64,000 nt of DNA from Pseudomonas argentinensis (GTDB lineage Bacteria > Pseudomonadota > Gammaproteobacteria > Pseudomonadales > Pseudomonadaceae), in assembly GCF_001839655.2 (NCBI RefSeq), contig NZ_CP056087.1, positions 1,860,001-1,924,000 on the forward strand. The letters run 5' to 3'. Positions 26,599 to 34,883 of this stretch are shown here, piece after piece. The notes beneath the pieces were generated by a model. It saw only the letters and a program-made list of their open reading frames with translations, was not told the DNA's origin and did not search any database. A program made the translations under genes and the position numbers. Positions within the stretch are counted from its first letter, which is position 1; every line of letters begins with the position of its first letter.

Positions 26599-29130
26599 TC
26601 AAGGCGTCAGCAGCAGGCGTTTGCGCCCATAGGCCTTCTCCAGATTTTGTTGCAGCACCGGAAAGCTCACGTACTGGGCGCGGCGCCAGGCGTCGATGCC
26701 GTCGGCGTAGTGCGGGCTGGCCGGGTTACCGGATTGCCCGGAGCTGTTGAGGCCGATCATCGGCTCCTCGCGGCCGAAGTCGACGATCATGCGCATGCTC
26801 GGGATCAGCCAGGTGTCGAAATCCTGGCCCCAGTTGTAGGCCGAGACGTTCAGGGTGCTGTGGTCGCCACCGGCCGGGTAGGGGCCGCGGTCCAGGTAGC
26901 CCTTGAGCGAGGCGATGCTGGCGCGCTGGCTGGCACCGAGATACGGCGCCATTTGCGTGCTGCCGCTCAGCCACTCGTAGGTGTGCAGCTTGCCCCATTG
27001 CCAGGCCGTGCGCTGATTGCCCAGGCGCTGTTCGAGCAGCTCGATGCTGGCCGCCAGGCTGCGGGCCAGGATCGCCGGCTTGTCTTCCTTCTGCGCAGTG
27101 CGCACGTCGTCCCAGAACGGGCTGTCGTCGCGGCCGAGCAGGTGATCGGCTTGCGCCGAATAGGATAGGTTGGCGGTGTTCACCAGTGCCTGCCAGGCCG
27201 GCGAAGTGTCCGGGCCCAGCTCGTCGAGAAAGATTTCCCGGGCGCTCTGGTGCAGGAAGGCGCCATACACGGCGGCGTCTGCCGAGCTGGCCGACAGCTT
27301 GCCATCGAAGGCCATCAGTCGGCTCAGGGCTTCGCGGGCCTTGCCACGCTGCGCTTCGGGCAGGCGGTCGATGGCCTGGCGCAGCGGTTCGGCCATGTTC
27401 TGCGCCTCGAGCATGCCCTGCAGCTTGGCCACGAAGGGTGAGGTCTGGTCGTACTGCATGGCGATCATGCTGGGCGTGTCGTGGCGGCCGCTGCCAGCCA
27501 GCTGGGCGATGCGCTCGTAGCGCTCCGGCGCATACCAGGAGTTGGACAGCTGCATGCCGTAGCCGCGCGGTGCGCTGCGCTGGTTGGCACTGCCCAGCCA
27601 GCCCTGTTGCGGATCCTGGTCATAGGGGTGGAGCATCGGATCGGCAAAACCGTCCCACTCGTAGCGGCTGTCCCAGCCTGGCGAGGGCACCAGGCCCTGG
27701 CCTTCGCGGCGATTGGGGAAGCGCCCGGTGACCTGCCAGCCGATATGCTCGGCATCGGCGAACACCAGGTTCAGCGGCATGGCGCGGATCTCCCGGGTCG
27801 CCTCGAAGGCCTGCTCCACGGACTGGGCGCGGGACAGGTCGAAGAAGGCGTCCAGGCTGGCATCGTTCTCGAGCGGTGCGGTCTGCAGCGCCAAGCCGTA
27901 GCCGCTCTGGATCTGCAGCGGTTGCAGCGGGTGCTTGCGCTCGCCCAGCACGCTGTTGAGCAGCGGGCCGTGGCGGGTTTCGTAAATCGTCTCGCGGATC
28001 GGTTTCTGGCCCTTGATGAAGAAGGTCTCCTGGCGCTGCAAGGCCGGCTGCCATTTGCCGTCGGCGAGATACAGCAGGCGGTTGCCATCGCGCTTGACCT
28101 GCTCGAGAAACAGGTCCTGGTTGTCGCCCATGACCATGGTCATGCCCCAGGCCAGCTTGCCGTTGAAGCCGGCGACCACCGCGGGGATGCCCGCGACCGT
28201 GACCCCGGAAGCCTGGAATTTCGGTGCGCGGACCTGCACGAAGCTCCATACCGAGGGCAGCTCGATCGGCAGGTGCATGTCGTTGGCCAGCAGGCTCTTG
28301 CCGCTGCGGCTGCGCGACGGGCCAATGGCCCAGTTGTTCGAGGCGGCGACGCCGAGCATGTGCTGCTCGGACACCTGGGCGGCGGCGCTCTTAACCGCCT
28401 GCAGGCCGGGGATGGCACCACCCAGGGCGAGGCCCTTGAGCTTGTCGGCCTCTTCGAACGGCAGCGGCTCGTCCGGATAGGTGGGTAGCAGCCAGGCGAG
28501 TTTGTCGGCGCCGACCTTCTGGGTCAGGCTCAGGGCGGCGATTTCTTCCTGCAGGTTCACTGACAGGCCGAAGTTGAGCAGGCAGAACACCAGCACCGAG
28601 TCTTCCGGCTTCCAGTACGGCGGGCGATAGCCGGCCTCGGCCAGGTCCATCGGCAGCTTGTCGCGGTAGCGGAACAGGTAGGCGTTGACGCCACGGGCGT
28701 AGACCTCGAAGAACGCCTTCATGCGTGGCGAGGCGTTCTTGTAGAGCACCTCGGCGCTCTTTTTCAGGTTCACCGCGCGCATGAAACGGTCCATCTCCAG
28801 CACACCGGGGCCGGCCATCTCCGCCAGGCGACCTTCGGCCATCAGGCGCAGGCTGACCATCTGGCTGAGGCGATCACTGGCATGCACGTAGCCCAGGGTG
28901 AACAGGGCGTCGTGGAAGGTATGGGTCTCGATCAGCGGCATGCCGAGCGGGTTGCGGCGCACCGAAGCGGTCTGCGCCAGACCCTGGACGCGAAAGGAGC
29001 CCTGATCCGGCGCCACGCTGCTGCGGTAACGGCTGTCGATCAGGGATTGGCAACCGCTCAGCGCGACCATGCCGGTGACGAGGCCGGCCAGGCTCAGGGT
29101 GGCGAGAGGGCGGAAAGCGCGCGGCAGCAT
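26599..29130 (-). CDS. quiP: Acyl-homoserine-lactone acylase QuiP (penicillin amidase family lipoprotein)
   Basis: Hydrolyses the amide bond of long-chain N-acyl-homoserine lactones in quorum quenching; that is the role of P. aeruginosa QuiP, which this 843-residue protein resembles along its whole length. It has a lipobox (VALSGC, Cys27), an alpha-chain region ([19 protein letters not shown]), and then the autocatalytic junction before Ser264 ([11 protein letters not shown]), the N-terminal nucleophile of the beta chain. Conserved beta-chain parts include [24 protein letters not shown] and ETRHGPLL. The last stretch [14 protein letters not shown] is typical of the family. QuiP is usually described as periplasmic; here a lipid anchor is predicted. 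Single gene, 111 bp after the DUF2489 gene. Confidence 0.88.
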   Translation of the reverse strand: MLPRAFRPLATLSLAGLVTGMVALSGCQSLIDSRYRSSVAPDQGSFRVQGLAQTASVRRNPLGMPLIETHTFHDALFTLGYVHASDRLSQMVSLRLMAEGRLAEMAGPGVLEMDRFMRAVNLKKSAEVLYKNASPRMKAFFEVYARGVNAYLFRYRDKLPMDLAEAGYRPPYWKPEDSVLVFCLLNFGLSVNLQEEIAALSLTQKVGADKLAWLLPTYPDEPLPFEEADKLKGLALGGAIPGLQAVKSAAAQVSEQHMLGVAASNNWAIGPSRSRSGKSLLANDMHLPIELPSVWSFVQVRAPKFQASGVTVAGIPAVVAGFNGKLAWGMTMVMGDNQDLFLEQVKRDGNRLLYLADGKWQPALQRQETFFIKGQKPIRETIYETRHGPLLNSVLGERKHPLQPLQIQSGYGLALQTAPLENDASLDAFFDLSRAQSVEQAFEATREIRAMPLNLVFADAEHIGWQVTGRFPNRREGQGLVPSPGWDSRYEWDGFADPMLHPYDQDPQQGWLGSANQRSAPRGYGMQLSNSWYAPERYERIAQLAGSGRHDTPSMIAMQYDQTSPFVAKLQGMLEAQNMAEPLRQAIDRLPEAQRGKAREALSRLMAFDGKLSASSADAAVYGAFLHQSAREIFLDELGPDTSPAWQALVNTANLSYSAQADHLLGRDDSPFWDDVRTAQKEDKPAILARSLAASIELLEQRLGNQRTAWQWGKLHTYEWLSGSTQMAPYLGASQRASIASLKGYLDRGPYPAGGDHSTLNVSAYNWGQDFDTWLIPSMRMIVDFGREEPMIGLNSSGQSGNPASPHYADGIDAWRRAQYVSFPVLQQNLEKAYGRKRLLLTP

Positions 29131-29241
29131 GCGGCGGACTCCTGGAGAATTGATAAGGGTGGTGGGCGGGCTGGAATGGCGCTAAAGGTAGAGAGCGCCA
29201 TGGCGCCTGGCAAGTGGCGCGAGGGTGAACGCGACGTGGGG

Positions 29242-29694
29242 TCAGGGGCGCGCAGCCAGCCCCTCGTCGAGCAACCAGCGTGCGGCATCGTGGGCCTGCT
29301 GCTGATGGGCCTCGGTCAGCTCGGCGAAATGCGCTTCGTGCTGGCGGCGCTCGGCGCGGCCCAGGTCCTGCCAGTCGGCGTGGGTCGGTATATGGGCGGT
29401 AGCGTCGTAGAGGCGCTGGAACACCTGGGCCTGAGGCGCGAGGCTCAGCCCGCTGTGGTAATTGTCGAGCAGTACCTTAATGCGGATGGCGCCTTCGATC
29501 AGCGGCAGCTGGCCGTCAAGCAGCGAGGCTGCCAGCACCCGCAGATCGTCATGCAGGCGCTGGCGTTGCGCGAGGCGCACTTCGGCCTGCCGACGCTGCC
29601 TGGCCCATACCTGGCGCCAGAGGTGAACAGCGTAGAGGGCCAGTGCGCCAACGATCAGTACCGCAAGCAGGACCAGGAGCTGATCAGGCCCCAT
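29242..29694 (-). CDS. DUF2489 membrane-anchored protein
   Basis: 150 residues. One N-terminal membrane helix (about 5-25, [21 protein letters not shown]) is followed by a helical, charged cytoplasmic domain of the DUF2489 type ([33 protein letters not shown]). Function unknown. Its start overlaps the end of the SEC-C gene by 11 bp, so the LEA, SEC-C and DUF2489 genes form a tight operon. Confidence 0.85.
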   Translation of the reverse strand: MGPDQLLVLLAVLIVGALALYAVHLWRQVWARQRRQAEVRLAQRQRLHDDLRVLAASLLDGQLPLIEGAIRIKVLLDNYHSGLSLAPQAQVFQRLYDATAHIPTHADWQDLGRAERRQHEAHFAELTEAHQQQAHDAARWLLDEGLAARP

Positions 29695-29884
29695 GGCACT
29701 TCTTGAATTTCCTGTCGCTGCCGCACGGGCAGGGGTCGTTACGGCCGATGTCCTTCAGGGCATTGCGCACCGGCTCCTGGGGGCCGTGGTTGCAGTGCGG
29801 GCCGTGCACATGGCCAGGGTGGCCATGATCATGATCGTGATCGTGGTTGCAGTCGGGGCCATGGACGTGGGGTTGCTGGGTCAT
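29684..29884 (-). CDS. Small histidine-rich protein with SEC-C zinc motif
   Basis: 66 residues. The first half is packed with His, Asp and Cys ([16 protein letters not shown] plus two Cys-Asn-His groups). The second half is a SEC-C motif ([19 protein letters not shown]) that binds zinc. The ATG at 29884 has GGAG eight bases upstream; a GTG at 29893 overlapping the LEA gene stop is the alternative. A metal-binding or metal-buffering role is inferred from composition only. Confidence 0.85.
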   Translation of the reverse strand: MTQQPHVHGPDCNHDHDHDHGHPGHVHGPHCNHGPQEPVRNALKDIGRNDPCPCGSDRKFKKCHGA

Positions 29885-29889
29885 GCGAG

Positions 29890-30369
29890 TCACTCCGGAA
29901 GATAATCGCCGGGAATTATCTCGCCATTGCGCGCCATGTGCACGCGGCGGCCGAAGAATAATCCGGTTTTCACCTCACCCTGCAGGCGATAACTGATCGG
30001 CTGATCGGGCGATTCCAGCAGCTTGACCACCTGACGTACGTGGCGCCACAGGTTGGTACGGACCGGGACGTCGAACTCCAGGTGCCCCTTGGCCGGCACG
30101 GTGAACCAGACTTCCGAATCGCCATCGGCGAGCAGCACCTCGTTCAGGTGCACCACGTAGTTGAGGCCACGTACCGGCAGGCTGACGTCGTTGGGGTTGT
30201 CGATGCGAAAGCGCAGGATGAAGCGCTGTTCGAGCAACTTGGCCTTGACCACGTTGACGTCCACCAGGCGCACGTCCGGGTCTTCGAAGCGGTCCGAGAA
30301 CCAGGTCGAGCAGCCGCTCAGCGCCGTGGCCATACCCAGGAATAGCATTAGGCTAAGAATTCTTATCAT
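29890..30369 (-). CDS. LEA type 2 (WHy-domain) lipoprotein
   Basis: 159 residues with a lipobox LSGC near residue 20 and a WHy/LEA14-like beta-sandwich domain ([39 protein letters not shown]). Such proteins are linked to desiccation and stress protection, though the bacterial role is not settled. The ATG at 30369 (AGG four bases before) starts the signal peptide; an ATG at 30387 is possible. First gene of a minus-strand operon with the SEC-C and DUF2489 genes. Confidence 0.86.
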   Translation of the reverse strand: MIRILSLMLFLGMATALSGCSTWFSDRFEDPDVRLVDVNVVKAKLLEQRFILRFRIDNPNDVSLPVRGLNYVVHLNEVLLADGDSEVWFTVPAKGHLEFDVPVRTNLWRHVRQVVKLLESPDQPISYRLQGEVKTGLFFGRRVHMARNGEIIPGDYLPE

Positions 30370-30593
30370 TTGCGCCTGATAAAACATTTCATACTCCGTT
30401 CGAGGCCTCAGTGTAACAAGAGACGCTTTGCTGCCCTAGGCCTGTTGTCATTTCATCGCGCCTACCAGGCGGTTGCGGAAAATGCCGACCGCCACTCGTG
30501 CGTGCGCAAAAAGCTGCGTCATACTGGCCTGCATGCATTGAGGTTTTATTGCCGTGGGCGAAATGGCGCGGCGAGCCGACAGGAAGGAAGGGG

Positions 30594-31139
30594 ATGATGG
30601 CGCGATACGAGATCGCATTTTCCGGTGAGCTGGTGCCCGGTGCTCAGCTGGACGTGGTGCAGGCCAATCTGGCCAAACTGTTCCAGGCCGATGCCCAGCG
30701 CATCGCCCAGCTGTTTTCCGGGCGCCGCGTGGTGATCAAGAACAACCTGGACGAAGCTGGCGCCGAGAAGTATCGCAGCACCCTGGAGCGCGCCGGCGCC
30801 CGGGTCGAGGTGGTCGACACCGAGGCGCAGGTCGTCGAGGAAATCGAGCTGGCACCACCGCCACCTGCCGCACCTGTCGGTCAGGCCTCGGCGCAACCTG
30901 TCGGGCGATTGGTGGTCGCGCCCCGGGACGAGTACATGGCGGCGTTCTCGGACGTCGATGCACCGGATTTCGGCGTGGCCGAATTGGGGGCGGATCTGCA
31001 GGACGGCAAGGCGCCGGTGGCCGCGCCCGATCTGGATCTGTCCTCGCTGAGCCTGGCGCCGGTGGGCAGCGACATGGGCCAGGCCAAGGCGGCGCCGGCT
31101 GCGCCGGCGCCGGACACGTCGCACCTCAAGCTGCTTTGA
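30594..31139 (+). CDS. Hypothetical protein with N-terminal compact module and Pro/Ala-rich tail
   Basis: 181 residues from the ATG at 30594 (or 30597), with AGGAAGGAAGGGG upstream. The first 70 residues (YEIAFSGELVPGAQLDVVQ, LFSGRRVVIKNNLDEAGAEK) form a module seen at the N-terminus of many uncharacterised proteobacterial membrane proteins. The remaining 110 are low-complexity Ala/Pro/Asp with no membrane helix. Function unknown. It is divergent from the LEA operon and converges on the YchJ gene. Confidence 0.75.
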   Translation: MMARYEIAFSGELVPGAQLDVVQANLAKLFQADAQRIAQLFSGRRVVIKNNLDEAGAEKYRSTLERAGARVEVVDTEAQVVEEIELAPPPPAAPVGQASAQPVGRLVVAPRDEYMAAFSDVDAPDFGVAELGADLQDGKAPVAAPDLDLSSLSLAPVGSDMGQAKAAPAAPAPDTSHLKLL

Positions 31140-31148
31140 GATGCGCCT

Positions 31149-31631
31149 CTACAGGTAGGTCGCGCAGCACTTCTTGAACTTCTGGCCGCTGGCGCACGGG
31201 CAGGGATCGTTGCGGCCCGCCTGCAAACCCACGGTCGGGTCGATGAAGTACCAGCGGCCGCCGTTCTGCACGAACGCCGAGCGCTCGCGGTGGCTGTGCT
31301 CGCCATCGGCGTCATGCCAGCGGGCCACGAAGGTGACCCGCGCATGCTCGGGCTGCCCGCCAAGCAATTCGGAATGCTCGATCTCCAGGCCCAGCCAGGT
31401 GCTGTGCAGGCTCCAGGCCCTGATACCTTCAACGTCCAGCTTCGCCTGCTGCGCCGGCAGTGACGTCGCCACCAGGTAATCCACATTGCCCAGTACGTAG
31501 GCGCTGTAGCGCGAACGCATCAGACTCAGGGCACAGGGCGCGGCTGCACCGTCGTGATAGCGCCCGCAGCAGTCAGCCAGCGGGTCGCCGCTGCCGCACG
31601 GGCAGCCGCTTGAGGTCGTTTCAGCTTTCAT
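31149..31631 (-). CDS. YchJ-family protein with two SEC-C zinc motifs
   Basis: 160 residues: an N-terminal SEC-C motif ([19 protein letters not shown]), a central NTF2-like YchJ domain ([42 protein letters not shown]) and a second SEC-C at the C-terminus ([18 protein letters not shown]). Function unknown. The ATG at 31631 is two bases after the stop of the DUF6231 gene, so the two are coupled. Confidence 0.92.
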   Translation of the reverse strand: MKAETTSSGCPCGSGDPLADCCGRYHDGAAAPCALSLMRSRYSAYVLGNVDYLVATSLPAQQAKLDVEGIRAWSLHSTWLGLEIEHSELLGGQPEHARVTFVARWHDADGEHSHRERSAFVQNGGRWYFIDPTVGLQAGRNDPCPCASGQKFKKCCATYL

Positions 31632-31633
31632 GT

Positions 31634-32131
31634 TTACCACCAATACTTGCCAAAATTCTCGGGGTTGGCCCAGAACTTGGCGTTCAGCCAGTCGGGCGCC
31701 TGCTTATATTCGAGCAAATCGTAGGTGAACAGGCTGAGCACCTGCTCGTCGCGTGCGAAGCGCTCGCTGACCTGCAGCGCCAGGGCGAAGAAATCGGTGT
31801 CCTTCCAGCCACAGGCGGTCAGGTCGACCAGCACCGCCATGCGGCTGGCATTGAGGTTGCGAATGCCGCCGAGCAACTGCAGACCTTCCTTTCGCTGCAG
31901 GTGCTCCAGGCAATCGACCACCACGGCGAGGTCGAAGCGTTGCGCCGCCAGGTCGCCGTCGAGGCTTCCGGGGGCGGCGTGGGCGATCTGGCTGTGCGGA
32001 TGTGCCTGCTGAAAGGCGTTCACCGCCGGTTGTTCGCTGGCGCTCACTAGAAGCAGTCGGGACGGCGCATAACGTTGCAGTAGAGCGGCCAGCGATTGTT
32101 GGGGGGTACGGGGGGATGTGATCTGAGTCAT
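31634..32131 (-). CDS. DUF6231 family protein (methyltransferase-like)
   Basis: 165 residues with a methyltransferase-like alpha/beta pattern ([46 protein letters not shown]) but no intact GxGxG SAM motif. The C-terminus [20 protein letters not shown] is characteristic of the Pseudomonas DUF6231 family. The ATG at 32131 was preferred over 32152. It is cotranscribed with the downstream YchJ gene. Confidence 0.8.
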   Translation of the reverse strand: MTQITSPRTPQQSLAALLQRYAPSRLLLVSASEQPAVNAFQQAHPHSQIAHAAPGSLDGDLAAQRFDLAVVVDCLEHLQRKEGLQLLGGIRNLNASRMAVLVDLTACGWKDTDFFALALQVSERFARDEQVLSLFTYDLLEYKQAPDWLNAKFWANPENFGKYWW

Positions 32132-32294
32132 CAGAAACCTCGAAACGATCACGAAAGACTACCGCGCATGCTCACATTCAACTAGAACTGTTCGGCCTTC
32201 AGTAATGTCGTAGTGCTGTCTGGCAGATTTAAAAGCGGGCGTCTTTAATCCAGAGTGTCGGTTTTCGCGCCGATTCCCATTAGGAGACTTGCAT

Positions 32295-32930
32295 ATGAGT
32301 ATTACAAGGAAAGCGGTACCCCTGATCATTGCGTCCACCTTTCTGACGGGCTGCGCTGGCGTCCAGAAATCCGACTGGCCGACCTGCGCTGCCGTTGGTG
32401 GTGTCAGTGGTGCTGCTCTGGGTGCCATCGAAAGCTCGGCCTGGGCAGGTGGTGGTGCGGTCATTGGCGCGGGCTTCGCCGCTGCCTATTGCTGGGTCCA
32501 CGGCGCTGAAGCTCAGGAAGTAGCTGTCGTCGAAGAAACCGTCATGGTCGAAGAAACCGTCGCACCAGAGCCGGTTGCCGAAGCGGTACGCGTCGAGCTG
32601 GACGTGAAGTTCGACTTCGACAAGTCGCAGGTCAAGCCGGAAAGCATGGGCGACATCCAGAGCCTGGCTGACTTCATGAAGCAATACCCGCAAACCACCA
32701 CCGTGGTTGAAGGTCATACCGACTCCGTCGGTACCGACGCCTACAACCAGAAACTGTCCGAGCGCCGTGCCAATGCCGTGCGTGAGGTGCTGGTCAACCA
32801 GTACGGTGTGGGCGGTACCCGCGTCAACGCAGTCGGCTATGGTGAAAGCCGTCCGGTTGCCGACAACGCCACCGAAGAAGGCCGTGCGATCAACCGTCGC
32901 GTGGAAGCCGAAGTCGAAGCCCGGCCGTAA
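32295..32930 (+). CDS. OmpA-family lipoprotein
   Basis: 211 residues with a lipobox LTGC near residue 20, a glycine-rich membrane-like stretch (about 35-70), a Glu/Val-rich linker and an OmpA peptidoglycan-binding domain (about 100-208; FDFDKSQVKPESMGDIQSLA, VVEGHTDSVGTDAYNQKLSERR). Likely an envelope-peptidoglycan tether. TAGGAG precedes the ATG. It is expressed divergently from the DUF6231-YchJ pair. Confidence 0.92.
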   Translation: MSITRKAVPLIIASTFLTGCAGVQKSDWPTCAAVGGVSGAALGAIESSAWAGGGAVIGAGFAAAYCWVHGAEAQEVAVVEETVMVEETVAPEPVAEAVRVELDVKFDFDKSQVKPESMGDIQSLADFMKQYPQTTTVVEGHTDSVGTDAYNQKLSERRANAVREVLVNQYGVGGTRVNAVGYGESRPVADNATEEGRAINRRVEAEVEARP

Positions 32931-33083
32931 GCCCGGCTCGACCTCCGTGAGCATCCTGGCCGGCCCCGGGCCGGTCAGGAACACGATGTCACGCAATGGG
33001 CATCGTTTTCGCTTCGACCCCCTGTTTCCCAGCCCATAAACCCAGTAATGTGCCGCACATTCACAGGTGGGGTGGAGCGGGCA

Positions 33084-33395
33084 ATGAAGATTATTTCAGG
33101 ACTGGGCAAGCTGTTGGCGACGCTGTTCTGGTGCGTCGTGCTGGCCAATCTGATCTCTCCTTATGCACAACCATTCGCGCAGCTGCTGACCGTTGCCGGC
33201 GTTGCCGTGCTGGGTCTGCATCTGGCCGAACTGATGCTGTTCAACGACGTGCTTCGCGCGCAGCCGCGGGTAACCGTCGAGCGTGCCAAGGTGCTGGCGT
33301 TCGGCATCTTTCATATCGCCTCGCTGCCTGCTGCCGAGCCCACGGCCGCGGCGGTAGCACTGAATGCCGAGGAGGCCGCCCCGTGCGCAAGCTGA
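33084..33395 (+). CDS. DUF1145 membrane protein
   Basis: 103 residues with two or three hydrophobic helices (LLATLFWCVVLANLISPY; LLTVAGVAVLGLHLAELMLF; VLAFGIFHIASLP) and the DUF1145 pattern. Inner membrane, function unknown. GGAGCGGGCA precedes the ATG. The last 13 bases overlap the GTG start of the collagen-like gene, implying coupled translation. Confidence 0.85.
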   Translation: MKIISGLGKLLATLFWCVVLANLISPYAQPFAQLLTVAGVAVLGLHLAELMLFNDVLRAQPRVTVERAKVLAFGIFHIASLPAAEPTAAAVALNAEEAAPCAS

Positions 33396-34147
33396 TTCTC
33401 CTGGCAGCACTGTGCTGCCCGTTGGCGGCGCTGGCAGCGGCGGTCATCGAAGTCGATTCCCACCACTTCACTCGCCTGCCCGTGCAGGGCAGTGTTCTGC
33501 AGCTGGAGCGGGTCGCCGTGGCTGACAGCGGTACATTGGTGATTCCTGTCGGGGTCAGCGAAGTGCGCATCGGTGAGTTGTACCTAGGCCGCGATGCGCA
33601 GATCGCCATCGCGCCGTCGAACGAGCGTCTGTTGCTGGATATCGGTACCGGGCGGATCGCCGCGGGTGCGCAGATCAGTGCGCCGGGGGCGCCAGGTACG
33701 CCGCAACAGGCCGCCATGCCTGGGCGCACCCTGGTGATTCGCATGCAGTCGGTAAGCACCGAGCCCTGGTTGCTGGATGCCCGTGGCGGCCGCGGTGCGG
33801 CGGGTTATGCCGGCCTGGATGGCGCCGATGGCAAGGCGGGCGGTTGTGCCTGGGGCAAGGCCAGTGCCGGCCACGACGGCCAGGACGGTAGCGACGGGCA
33901 TCCCGGCGCGCCGGGTGGGCAGGTTCGCCTGGAAGTGCCCAGCGATTTTCCTGTCGAACATCTGCAGGCGCGTCTCGATGGCGGCCCGGGCGGCCCGGCA
34001 GGTGCGGCGGGCAATGCCGGTCGCGGCGGGGCGAGCAAAGGCTGCTGGATCTACAGCACCCGCGCCGGCCTCGATGGCCGCCCTGGCACGCCTGGGCAGC
34101 CCGGTACCCCGGGCCATGCCGGGCGCTTGGATGTGGTGCGTTTCTAG
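33383..34147 (+). CDS. Secreted collagen-like repeat protein
   Basis: 254 residues from a GTG start with GAGGAGG upstream. A signal peptide (MRKLILLAALCCPLAALAAA) is followed by a beta-rich region (25-95). Gly-x-y tracts come next: GRGAAGYAGLDGADGKAG, GHDGQDGSDGHPGAPGG, GGPGGPAGAAGNAGRGG and GLDGRPGTPGQPGTPGHAG, broken by short non-collagen pieces and two cysteines. The tracts are too short and irregular for one continuous triple helix, but they fit bacterial collagen-like envelope proteins. Export is predicted; the partner and function are unknown. A terminator follows. Confidence 0.8.
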   Translation: MRKLILLAALCCPLAALAAAVIEVDSHHFTRLPVQGSVLQLERVAVADSGTLVIPVGVSEVRIGELYLGRDAQIAIAPSNERLLLDIGTGRIAAGAQISAPGAPGTPQQAAMPGRTLVIRMQSVSTEPWLLDARGGRGAAGYAGLDGADGKAGGCAWGKASAGHDGQDGSDGHPGAPGGQVRLEVPSDFPVEHLQARLDGGPGGPAGAAGNAGRGGASKGCWIYSTRAGLDGRPGTPGQPGTPGHAGRLDVVRF

Positions 34148-34149
34148 AT

Positions 34150-34171
34150 GAAAAGGGCCTAGGCCCTTTTT
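34150..34171. terminator. Intrinsic terminator between convergent genes
   Basis: AAAAGGGCCTAGGCCCTTTTT is a self-complementary stem with T and A runs, placed 3 bp after the collagen-like gene and just before the convergent CopD gene end. Confidence 0.9.
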
Positions 34172-34173
34172 CG

Positions 34174-34635
34174 TTAGAGGCTGGGGCGCGCCGCGGCGAG
34201 GGCCACCACGGCCAGACCCAGCAGCAGGTTGAAGGCGACCAGGCGGCGGATACGCCCCAGCACGGCGCCTGCCGCCGGCCAGTCCTGCCCCTCGACGGCG
34301 CGGCGCATGCTGGGCAGCTGCAGCGCCTGGATGCGCAGGAAGAGCGCCAGCATCGCCAGGTACAGGCCCATCATCACCTGCACATAGCGCGGCGCGCCAT
34401 CGAAACCGCTGAAGCCCATGTGCAGCAGGCCGATGCCGCTGACCGGCAACAATACCACGGCCATCCACACCCACACGAAGAAGCGGCGAAACACGTCCAG
34501 CCATAGCGTCAGGCGCTCCGGCGCCTGCAGGGTGCCAGCGGCCGGGCGCAACACCATCCACGCGAAGAACATGCCGCCGACCCAGATCAGCGCCGCGAGC
34601 AGGTGCAAGGTGTAGACAAGGGAATAGGGGGGCAT
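34174..34635 (-). CDS. CopD-family membrane protein
   Basis: 153 residues with four hydrophobic helices (YSLVYTLHLLAALIWVGGMFF; FVWVWMAVVLLPVSGIGLL; VQVMMGLYLAMLALFL; LVAFNLLLGLAVVALAAA), matching the CopD/YebZ copper-resistance fold (conserved His11 in HLLAALIWVGG). Copper or haem binding is inferred from the family. The ATG at 34635 is preferred; the open frame to 34875 upstream has no support. Confidence 0.88.
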   Translation of the reverse strand: MPPYSLVYTLHLLAALIWVGGMFFAWMVLRPAAGTLQAPERLTLWLDVFRRFFVWVWMAVVLLPVSGIGLLHMGFSGFDGAPRYVQVMMGLYLAMLALFLRIQALQLPSMRRAVEGQDWPAAGAVLGRIRRLVAFNLLLGLAVVALAAARPSL

Positions 34636-34844
34636 TCGGCACTCCGGTAGCCAGCGGATCACCTCGACGCCGTTGCACAGCCTTCTGCTCCGCTGGCACG
34701 TGTCAAGCAGGCCGCAGTGACCTGCCGTGATCGGTTTCAAAGTCGGGCCCGCTGGCGCTTTGTGGCCGTACTCTTCATCGGGAGTCGGCAAGCGAATCAG
34801 CACAGGGGCGATAGGCGCGTTATGATAGCGGCCGTTAGCGAATA

Positions 34845-34860
34845 CTGAAAATATATCCAG
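34845..34860. promoter_or_regulatory. LexA (SOS) box of dinG
   Basis: CTGAAAATATATCCAG fits the LexA operator CTG-N10-CAG, 24 bp before the dinG ATG and just after a possible minus-10 TATGAT (34820-34826). DinG is a known SOS gene in other bacteria. Confidence 0.8.
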
Positions 34861-34883
34861 CCTTTTCTCAGCCAAGATCCTTA

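Noticed and set aside
30345..30375. Fur-box-like AT-rich sequence (ATGATAAGAATTCTTA) at the LEA gene start
   Set aside because: It matches the Fur consensus poorly and lies within the coding start; no iron-related gene is nearby.
32937..32985. GC-rich stem after the OmpA gene as a terminator
   Set aside because: GGCCGG-type pairing exists but no T-run follows, so it is too weak to call.
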